Positions 1 through 4,903 of a stretch of DNA of 5,492 nucleotides are shown one piece after another (position 1 is the stretch's first letter; every line of letters starts with the position of its first letter). The stretch spans positions 1 to 5,492 of the forward strand of contig MFPH01000056.1 of NCBI GenBank assembly GCA_001782645.1. The letters run 5' to 3'. This stretch comes from Candidatus Levybacteria bacterium RIFCSPLOWO2_12_FULL_37_14 (GTDB lineage Bacteria; Patescibacteriota; Microgenomatia; Levybacterales; UBA12049). The notes below the pieces were generated by a model. The model searched no databases. It had not been told where the DNA came from and saw only the letters and a list, made by a program, of their open reading frames with translations. The position numbers and the translations under genes are program-made.

Positions 1-209
1 GTAAATTTATTGTGTTTCATGAGGATGATCCGACGTCTACCGATACAAAAAACCGTTGGCAGGAAGGAATTGACCAGTGGATTGCGGATAATCCCAAAGA
101 TGATTCCTTGTATCATCCACCAACTGAAACATCAACTAGAATTATTTCCGATACTCCAACTCCAACCCCTACTCCAACACCTTCACCAACACTGACACCT
201 ACTCCTTAA
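1..209 (+). CDS. C-terminal fragment of a probable exported protein with a Thr-Pro tail
   Basis: The frame is open from the left edge to TAA at 207-209, so the start and most of the gene lie outside the window. The visible C-terminus begins KFIVFHEDDP, continues through a charged, Trp-containing stretch (NRWQEGIDQWI) and a YHPPTE motif, and ends in a low-complexity Thr-Pro tail. Such tails are typical of extracellular or envelope-attached proteins, where they act as flexible, often glycosylated, linkers. The HEDDP/NRWQEGI segment loosely recalls the C-terminus of class A penicillin-binding proteins from Microgenomates bacteria. That is a memory-based impression and the catalytic domains are not visible, so no function is assigned. 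The gene is transcribed towards the 148-residue gene at 239-685. An overlapping frame starting near position 10 is a shadow, because it turns the regular Thr-Pro repeat into irregular sequence. Confidence 0.7.
   Translation, partial: KFIVFHEDDPTSTDTKNRWQEGIDQWIADNPKDDSLYHPPTETSTRIISDTPTPTPTPTPSPTLTPTP
153..206 (+). repeat. Thr-Pro codon repeat (degenerate ACTCCA hexamers)
   Basis: Eighteen codons alternate Thr (ACT/ACC/ACA) with Pro (CCA/CCT), interrupted by one Ser and one Leu, and run directly into the stop codon. At DNA level this is a degenerate hexamer repeat based on ACTCCA. The unit is a multiple of three, so slippage would change the tail length without shifting the frame. The synonymous variation suggests the tail is kept as protein sequence rather than as a recently expanded DNA repeat. 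Confidence 0.85.
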
Positions 210-214
210 GGAGT
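201..214. other. 14-nt perfect palindrome over a stop codon
   Basis: ACTCCTTAAGGAGT is its own reverse complement. It covers the last two codons and the TAA stop of the plus-strand gene, in the 29-nt gap between the two convergent genes. It has no loop and no following T-run on either strand, so it is not a normal intrinsic terminator. It could be a weak bidirectional end signal, a protein-binding dyad or chance. Confidence 0.45.
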
Positions 215-238
215 TGTATTGGCTGACGGAAAAGAAAT

Positions 239-685
239 CTAAACTTTTATTCCTAAAGTATTAGCGATAGATTCAATAGTTCCTATGGATTCAGTCGGTT
301 TCACATAGTGTCCCTTGCGAGTTACCCTATCTATCAATAGGGGTTTATTATCTTGAATGTCCTCGAAACATGATATTTCAGTAAAGTCTTTCCCAAACAA
401 GCTGTAACTCGTTCCCGTCAATATCCCATCAGCATGTCCACGTGCATACCTAGCGACTTCAAATCCGTTTACAAGGGCATGATTAGTAGTACCGTGATAC
501 TCTTTTCCAAGAGCTGTTCTATCTTCAAAAACAGTGATTATCGTTAGTATTCCTTTTTGAGTCGTGCCTTCTGCGTCTAAATCTACTCCTCGGAAAAAAT
601 CCATAACACGTTCCCTTATTCTACTAGGGGGAATTACTGATTCTATTAGCGCTAAACCTTCATCAGTCTGTCTTTCGATATGCAT
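239..685 (-). CDS. Hypothetical protein, 148 aa, family not recognised
   Basis: The frame runs from ATG at 685 to TAG at 239. I do not recognise the family. The product looks soluble: there is no signal peptide or membrane segment and only one Cys (about residue 106). It starts MHIERQTDEG, has a hydrophobic beta-like strand near residues 46-53 (ILTIITVF), a Gly/His-rich middle (KEYHGTTNHALVNGFEVARYARGHADG, residues 61-87), and an amphipathic C-terminal helix (about 133-145). The mixed polar composition looks like a folded enzyme or binding protein rather than random translation, and no competing frame covers the region. It lies 101 nt downstream of pheT on the same strand, but its own promoter-like sequence at 698-726 suggests separate expression. 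There is no SD before the ATG. The promoter would place the RNA start within about ten nucleotides of the ATG, consistent with a leaderless transcript. Confidence 0.75.
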   Translation of the reverse strand: MHIERQTDEGLALIESVIPPSRIRERVMDFFRGVDLDAEGTTQKGILTIITVFEDRTALGKEYHGTTNHALVNGFEVARYARGHADGILTGTSYSLFGKDFTEISCFEDIQDNKPLLIDRVTRKGHYVKPTESIGTIESIANTLGIKV

Positions 686-697
686 ATTAATAATGCA

Positions 698-726
698 TTT
701 ATATCATATAGCTTTGTGAATTGCAA
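698..726 (-). promoter_or_regulatory. Sigma70-type promoter with extended -10, for the 148-aa gene
   Basis: On the minus strand, TTGCAA (721-726) is followed after exactly 17 nt by TATAAA (698-703). A TGA immediately before it gives the extended -10 form TGnTATAAA. The -10 matches consensus at 5 of 6 positions and the -35 at 4 of 6. The -10 ends only 12 nt before the ATG at 685, so the transcript would have a leader of a few nucleotides or none. The region is AT-rich, so a chance match is possible. Confidence 0.5.
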
Positions 727-786
727 ATTGAACAAGCATTTTGGATAGATCTTAATATATCTTTGCGATTTTGGGAGCTTGGTTTG

Positions 787-2703
787 TTAATTGTTCAATT
801 CTGCGTGGAATTTGGATTGGAGAGATTTGAGGATTTTTTCGCGGATTTCTGCAACTCCTTCTCCTGTTAAATTTTTATTTTTGTCCTGATAAACAATGTG
901 AAATGTCTTTGAGTTTTTAAATTGATCCAAAAGCGAAACATCCACAACCAAAGGGCTTTGGTTTTTGATTTCGGAAATTAAATCAGAAGTTTTGACATCT
1001 CCCTCCGTAATTATTGATAAGTCTTCAACAATAGGCGGATACTTTGGTAGCGGTTTGAATGTTTTATTCGGATTAAAATCTTTAATCAGTTCGGAATAAT
1101 TTATTTCAAAGAAAATTCCATCGTTCAGTATCTCAATATATTTCGTTGAATTTTCTTTTATTCCCAAATCCTCAAAAATCTTTTCTAGCAGTCCCTTAAC
1201 TTCAAAGAAATTTTTGTTGTTCGTAATGCCTGAAAGATAATATATTTCTTTTGCCTCGTCCAGGCTTTTTCCGGAGTAAACCTTTCCAAGTTCAAATAAA
1301 TTAATTTTTTCAAAATTAGATTTATTTTGGATGAAAGCTTTAAGTAAGTTAATTTTTAGAGTCGGACGTAAATATTCAAAATCACGGCTTACAGGATTAT
1401 CAACGCGCAATATTTTTTCAGGATCAATGTTATTTTCCGTAAGGTCTTTATCTCCAATCAAGCTGTAGGTGTAAATTTCCGAAAATCCCGATGCTTTTAG
1501 AATATTTTTCACTTTTTCATCCAGAGCATAATCCTTGAAATATGGTACTTGGACAGTTGGAATTACACCTTTCGGCATGGTTTTGGGGAAATTATTGTAC
1601 CCGTAAATTCTGGCTACTTCTTCAATCAAATCTTCTTCTATTTTCAAATCATTTCTATAGGTTGGAATAGTGCACTCAATGCGTCCGCCTTTGCGTGCAT
1701 CATCCAGGTGTCTTCGTTGTTCACCTGGAAGGTGCACAGGAGAAAGATTCAACGACTCAAGGATATCGATCGTTTTTTTTAACGGAATATTAATTCCTAA
1801 AATTTGGTTGAGTCTATCTTTCCTTAGTTTTAATTTCCAGGGTTTGAAATTAATTTCTTTAAGATCATAAGGATTGCTTGCAATTTTTCCGCCGGCTAGT
1901 TCCAAAACCAAATCAGTTGTTCTTTTTAGAGCGTCAATTGTTCCGCCCGCATTTACTCCCCTTTCAAAAATGCTCGAAGCATCAGATCTTAATCCTAATG
2001 CCTGGGAGGATTTTCTTATTAAATTTGGAATTTCGACAGGAACTCTAATAAATATAGTTTTTGTTTCCTTGTAGGTTCCTGAGTTTTTTCCGCCTTTTAT
2101 TCCGCAAAGGTCAATTATTTTTTCTTTGTCGGAAATAACAACCGCGTCTTTTGGTAAGCGGTATGCAATGCCATCAACGCTTTCAAATTTTTCTCCACCT
2201 TTTGTCTGAGAAACAGTCATTATATTGCCAATAATTTTGTCGTAATCAAATGCATGAATGGGATTTCCAAGTTCCAGCATTACGTAATTTGTAATATCAA
2301 CAATATTATTTATGGGTCGTTGATTCATTTTTTCAAGTTTTTCTTTCAGCCATTTTGGTGATTCCCCTACTTTAATTCCTGAAATAATAATTCCCGTGAA
2401 TCTTGGATTAATTTTTGAATCAGTTTTGACAATTAACGGTAAGGGTTTTTGGGTTTTTAGGATATTAGGTAATTGGGGAAACTTGATTTTTTTATTCTCA
2501 ATCGCTGCAATTTCGCGGGCAACACCGATAATCGATAAACAGTCTGGCCGATTGGGAGTTATTTCCAGTTCGAAAATCACATCATCTTTGGTCTTGATAA
2601 TTTTTTCGCAGCCAAGACCAACTTCAGTTAATTTCTCCCCCAATTCTTTGGGAGTTAGTGTAATATCAACGTATTCTTTTAGCCAAGACAAAGGAACTAT
2701 CAT
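787..2703 (-). CDS. pheT: Phenylalanyl-tRNA synthetase beta subunit, reduced form
   Basis: Non-catalytic subunit of the cytoplasmic alpha2-beta2 PheRS, which charges tRNA-Phe and whose B3/B4 part edits Tyr-tRNA-Phe. The ATG start gives the family N-terminus MIVPLSWLKEYVDI (B1). The sequence then jumps directly to FELEITPNRPDCLS (residues 44-57), so the OB-fold tRNA-binding domain B2 that normally lies between them, about 110 residues, is absent. The B3/B4 editing region follows (about 95-275; VDITNYVMLELGNPIHAFD at 135-153), then B5 (about 288-372; ending EEDLIEEVARIYGYNN), a shortened B6/B7 (about 390-545), and a C-terminal FDX-ACB anticodon-binding domain (about 553-636; KYPPIVEDLSII). At 638 residues it is much shorter than the usual 790-800. 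A 20-residue segment (322-341) is an apparent insertion in B5. The gene is last in the operon, 21 nt after pheS, with no SD; translational coupling to pheS is likely. I see no terminator after it. Confidence 0.97.
   Translation of the reverse strand: MIVPLSWLKEYVDITLTPKELGEKLTEVGLGCEKIIKTKDDVIFELEITPNRPDCLSIIGVAREIAAIENKKIKFPQLPNILKTQKPLPLIVKTDSKINPRFTGIIISGIKVGESPKWLKEKLEKMNQRPINNIVDITNYVMLELGNPIHAFDYDKIIGNIMTVSQTKGGEKFESVDGIAYRLPKDAVVISDKEKIIDLCGIKGGKNSGTYKETKTIFIRVPVEIPNLIRKSSQALGLRSDASSIFERGVNAGGTIDALKRTTDLVLELAGGKIASNPYDLKEINFKPWKLKLRKDRLNQILGINIPLKKTIDILESLNLSPVHLPGEQRRHLDDARKGGRIECTIPTYRNDLKIEEDLIEEVARIYGYNNFPKTMPKGVIPTVQVPYFKDYALDEKVKNILKASGFSEIYTYSLIGDKDLTENNIDPEKILRVDNPVSRDFEYLRPTLKINLLKAFIQNKSNFEKINLFELGKVYSGKSLDEAKEIYYLSGITNNKNFFEVKGLLEKIFEDLGIKENSTKYIEILNDGIFFEINYSELIKDFNPNKTFKPLPKYPPIVEDLSIITEGDVKTSDLISEIKNQSPLVVDVSLLDQFKNSKTFHIVYQDKNKNLTGEGVAEIREKILKSLQSKFHAELNN
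1681..1740. repeat. In-frame palindromic insertion element within pheT
   Basis: This 60-nt stretch encodes PheT residues 322-341, PVHLPGEQRRHLDDARKGGR, which has no counterpart that I know of in the B5 domain. There, ILESLNL normally leads after a short strand into the ...TIPTYRNDLKIEEDLIEEVARIYGY segment. It contains a hairpin: GTGCATCATCCAGGTG (1695-1710) pairs with CACCTGGAAGGTGCAC (1722-1737) at 14 of 16 positions around an 11-nt loop. By hand count 35 of 60 bases are G or C, clearly above the AT-rich flanks. Its length is a multiple of three and no stop is introduced. This resembles palindromic repeats that insert in frame in coding genes, as known in Rickettsia. No second copy is visible in the window, so being a multicopy element is inference. 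Confidence 0.6.
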
Positions 2704-2724
2704 AATTGTTAAATTGTTACATTG

Positions 2725-3762
2725 CTAAAATTGTTCAAGAATGCGTAAATCAGGGTTTGTCAAGAGCCGAAGGTCGTCCATTTGATAGCGCAGGGTGACA
2801 AGTCTGGAAAGCCCGATGCAAAATGCAAAACCCGATACCTTTTGACTGTCATAACCTGCAGCTTTTAAGACGTTGGGGTGAACCATGCCTGCAGGCATTA
2901 TCTCGCTCCAACCGCTTTGTTTGCAAAAGTTGCAGCCTTTTCCTTTGCACACGGTACATTCCATATAGGTATCTACACCCGGTTCTACAAATCCAAAATT
3001 AGTTGTGGCAAATTTTATTTTTGTTTTTTCTCCATAAACTTTTTTTAAAACATAATCAATAGTTCCGAAAAGGTCTGTTAGTCTGACATTTTTATCTATG
3101 CAAAATCCTTCAAGCTGCCAGAATTCAAAACCATGCGAGGCATCCACGTCATCAACCCGGTAAACTTTTCCCGGAACAATTACTCTGACCGGCGGTTTGA
3201 TTTTTTCCATTGTTCGAACCTGCATATTTGAGGTTTGGGTCCGCAATAAAATTTGCCCGGGTTGCGCATTGCTATTTTTGGTATCTAAATATAGAGTTGC
3301 CTGCGTATCCCGTGACGGGGCATTCGGCGGCATATTCAAAGCAGTAAAATTATAATAATCGGTTTCGATTTCCGGTCCGTCGGCGACTTGGAAGCCAATT
3401 CCCTTAAATATATCAATTACATCATGCAAAACCTGTGTCATTGGATGCAAGTGTCCGATGCCGGGTTTTATTCCGGGAGCGGTTACATCTATATTTTGTT
3501 TCCTTTGAGATGAGAAATAAGAGATGAGAGATGAGAGTTTAGATTCAATGCTTTCCTCAATGACTCTTTTTACTTCATTGGCGAGTTGTCCTACGATAGC
3601 TCTTTTTTCTGCAGGTATTTTTGTAATTTCTTTTAAAGTCAGCGTTAACTTTCCCGATCTTCCAAGAAATTGAAGTTTTATCTCTTCTAATTCTTTTTGA
3701 TCAGAAGCATCAATAATCATCGACACTGCCGAATTTTTAATCTGCATCAATTCTTCTTCCAT
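2725..3762 (-). CDS. pheS: Phenylalanyl-tRNA synthetase alpha subunit
   Basis: Catalytic class II subunit of PheRS: it activates Phe with ATP and transfers it to tRNA-Phe, partnered by PheT encoded next. At 345 residues it has normal length. The N-terminal coiled coil (1-90, containing LQFLGRSGKLT at 30-40) leads to motif 1 (HPMTQVLHDVIDIFKGIGF, 106-124), motif 2 (GKVYRVDDVDASHGFEFWQ, 198-216), the Phe-pocket FGFVEPGVD (256-264) and motif 3 (GFAFCIGLSRLVTLRYQMDD, 311-330), ending NPDLRILEQF. Four cysteines (269, 272, 277, 280; CTVCKGKGCNFC) before GWSEIMPAGMVHP form a probable zinc knuckle, found in only some bacterial PheS. ATG at 3762 has no SD. An in-frame ATG at 3747 follows GGAAGAAG and is an alternative that shortens the protein by five residues. 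A heptamer tandem repeat lies within residues 76-86. The gene sits 39 nt after rplT. Confidence 0.97.
   Translation of the reverse strand: MEEELMQIKNSAVSMIIDASDQKELEEIKLQFLGRSGKLTLTLKEITKIPAEKRAIVGQLANEVKRVIEESIESKLSSLISYFSSQRKQNIDVTAPGIKPGIGHLHPMTQVLHDVIDIFKGIGFQVADGPEIETDYYNFTALNMPPNAPSRDTQATLYLDTKNSNAQPGQILLRTQTSNMQVRTMEKIKPPVRVIVPGKVYRVDDVDASHGFEFWQLEGFCIDKNVRLTDLFGTIDYVLKKVYGEKTKIKFATTNFGFVEPGVDTYMECTVCKGKGCNFCKQSGWSEIMPAGMVHPNVLKAAGYDSQKVSGFAFCIGLSRLVTLRYQMDDLRLLTNPDLRILEQF
3507..3537. repeat. Heptanucleotide tandem repeat inside pheS
   Basis: The plus strand reads GATGAGA at 3509-3515, AATAAGA at 3516-3522 (variant), then GATGAGA at 3523-3529 and 3530-3536, flanked by GA and G that extend the period. 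On the coding strand the unit is TCTCATC. It encodes LSSLISYFSSQ (PheS residues 76-86), in the variable linker between the N-terminal coiled coil and the conserved IDVTAPG segment. The period of seven is not a multiple of three, so gaining or losing one unit would shift the reading frame. Confidence 0.8.
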
Positions 3763-3801
3763 AATTTAAGGATATCACATTGGGGCTATTGGGGAAAGAT
3801 G

Positions 3802-4152
3802 CTACGTGTTTTTAAAGCTGTTAACAATGGATTTAAAAGTTGCAGGATCTTCTACAACTAAATTGCTTAAAATTTTTCGGTCAAGCTCAACATTATTCTT
3901 TTTAAGCAAATTAATAAATGCGCTGTAGGAAATTCCTTCTTTTTTTAAAGCTTCGGAAATCCGAACAGTCCAAAGAGCTCTGAAGGTTCTTTTTTTAGAT
4001 TTTCTTCCATGAAAAGCATAAGCTCCCGCATGAAGAACAGCTTCTTTTGCTTGTTTTACATTTCTGCTTCTGTTCTGCCGGTATCCCTTCGTTAACTTTA
4101 AAAGCTTTATATGTTTCCTTCGGGATACTGTCCCTCGTTTAACGTGTGCCAT
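3802..4152 (-). CDS. rplT: 50S ribosomal protein L20
   Basis: L20 binds 23S rRNA early and is required for assembly of the large ribosomal subunit. The 116-residue product has normal length and the family pattern throughout: basic N-terminal extension MAHVKRGTVSRRKHIKLLKLTKGYRQNRSR (1-30), then the long helix with AKEAVLHAGAYAFHGRKSKKRTFRALW (35-61), then the globular C-terminal domain (RISEALKKEGISYSAFINLLKKNNVELDRKILSNLV). The ATG start lies 9 nt after the rpmI stop with no SD before it, so translation probably depends on ribosomes finishing rpmI. In Enterobacteria and Bacillus L20 represses the rpmI-rplT message. I cannot identify its RNA target here by eye. Confidence 0.97.
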   Translation of the reverse strand: MAHVKRGTVSRRKHIKLLKLTKGYRQNRSRNVKQAKEAVLHAGAYAFHGRKSKKRTFRALWTVRISEALKKEGISYSAFINLLKKNNVELDRKILSNLVVEDPATFKSIVNSFKNT

Positions 4153-4161
4153 ATATCAAAA

Positions 4162-4356
4162 TTACGCTGCTCCCAACAGCTGTTTAATTTTCCTCGCGAA
4201 TCTTCCCTTTAAAATTCCCGGTTCTTTTTGTCTTCGAAGTCTTGAGCCTGACTTGTTGATTTTTAAGTGGCCTTTGTATTGATGTGAGAACATTACCTTA
4301 CCACTTTTGGTAACTTTAAATCTTTTTCCTATCGAGTTCTTTATTTTTTTCTTCAT
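4162..4356 (-). CDS. rpmI: 50S ribosomal protein L35
   Basis: Small, very basic protein of the large ribosomal subunit. The ATG at 4356 was chosen over one ten codons upstream (4386) because it gives the family's usual 64 residues, the protein then begins MKKKIKNSIGKRFKVTKSGK, and a good SD (AGAGAGG, 4364-4370) lies 7 nt upstream. The core GKRFKVTKSGKV (10-21) matches the L35 signature KRFKvTgSGKv, and the rest has the expected run of Lys/Arg (SGSRLRRQKEPG). The first 41 nt overlap the end of infC in another frame, so the SD and start are embedded in the infC coding sequence and the two are probably translationally coupled. Confidence 0.94.
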   Translation of the reverse strand: MKKKIKNSIGKRFKVTKSGKVMFSHQYKGHLKINKSGSRLRRQKEPGILKGRFARKIKQLLGAA

Positions 4357-4903
4357 ATTTTTTCCTCTCTGGCGATAAAATCGCAATTAATTGTTTTCCC
4401 TCAAAGTGGGGATATCTTTCAAGTTTGGAAAGATTTGATAATGCCGAAACTACTTTTTGCATTATTTCTTTCCCAAATTCCGGATGCGCAATTTGGCGCC
4501 CCATGAATTTGACTATCAATCTTACTTTGTTATTATCCTCCAAAAACCCCGTTCCCCTTCTTATCATCGTCTCAAGATCATGATCATTCATGAAAGGACC
4601 AAGCCGGATCTCTTTTGTTTCCGAAACTTTGCTTCGCTTTTTCTCTTCGTTTTTCTTTTTTGATTCCTGATATAGAAATTTTTTAAAGTCAATTATCCTG
4701 ACAACGGGAGGATTTGCCAGGGCAGCAACTTCTACCAAATCAACTCCTAATTCTCTTGCTTTTCGCAATGCTTCAAAGCGGGTTAAAACTCCTATTTGTT
4801 TTCCTTCTGCATCCAGAACCCTAAGCTGGCTTGCAAAAATTCGGTCGTTGATCCGATAAAATTTCCTATTGTCTTGTCTTCTTTTACTAAATCTTCTTAT
4901 CAA
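4316..4903 (-). CDS. infC: Translation initiation factor IF-3, TTG start
   Basis: IF3 binds the 30S subunit, keeps it apart from 50S and checks start-codon/initiator tRNA pairing. The N-terminal domain (about 16-85) carries YRINDRIFASQLRVLDAEGKQIGVLTR, then LVEVAALANPPVVRIIDFKKFLY. A Lys/Glu-rich linker leads to the C-terminal domain (about 93-178) with KEIRLGPFMNDHDLETMIRRGTGFLEDNNKVRLIVKFMGRQIAHPEFG. At 195 residues it has normal length, with a short basic N-terminal extension and a charged tail after LSPERKK. No ATG precedes the conserved domain; the start is TTG at 4901-4903, 5 nt after AAAGGA. Rare infC start codons are the basis of IF3 self-regulation (AUU in E. coli), so the TTG may serve similarly. 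The gene overlaps the thrS end by 17 nt and the rpmI start by 41 nt. Confidence 0.95.
   Translation of the reverse strand: MIRRFSKRRQDNRKFYRINDRIFASQLRVLDAEGKQIGVLTRFEALRKARELGVDLVEVAALANPPVVRIIDFKKFLYQESKKKNEEKKRSKVSETKEIRLGPFMNDHDLETMIRRGTGFLEDNNKVRLIVKFMGRQIAHPEFGKEIMQKVVSALSNLSKLERYPHFEGKQLIAILSPERKKYEEKNKELDRKKI
4364..4370 (-). promoter_or_regulatory. Shine-Dalgarno sequence of rpmI
   Basis: AGAGAGG on the minus strand, followed by a 7-nt A/T spacer and ATG at 4356. It decides the 64-residue start of L35 over the longer reading at 4386 and lies within the infC coding sequence. It is one of only two clear SD sequences in the operon. Confidence 0.7.

Noticed and set aside
153..206. CRISPR-like or intergenic tandem array
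   Set aside because: The repeat is a coding Thr-Pro tail in frame with the upstream gene and has no spacers.
686..786. Possible terminator after pheT
   Set aside because: The only dyad (AGAT...ATCT around 748-763) has a 4-bp AT-rich stem without a U-run, so no intrinsic terminator can be supported.
2396..2728. Plus-strand open frame of 110 codons opposite pheT (and shorter ones at 1549-2074, 4457-4663 and 4918-5178)
   Set aside because: Antisense shadows of strongly supported conserved genes; no SD, promoter or protein family support.
2885..2898. Perfect 14-nt palindrome ATGCCTGCAGGCAT inside pheS
   Set aside because: It encodes the conserved residues MPAGM of the PheS AGMVHP segment, so protein constraint explains it; no other signal lies nearby.
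3779..3794. Direct repeat of ATTGGGG in the rplT-pheS gap
   Set aside because: Two copies of a 7-mer only, no dyad symmetry and no match to a known leader or L20 target; too weak to call a site.
4162..4386. Longer rpmI reading starting at 4386 (74 residues)
   Set aside because: The extra MRFYRQRGKN is not L35-like and the internal ATG at 4356 has a well-placed SD and gives the usual length.
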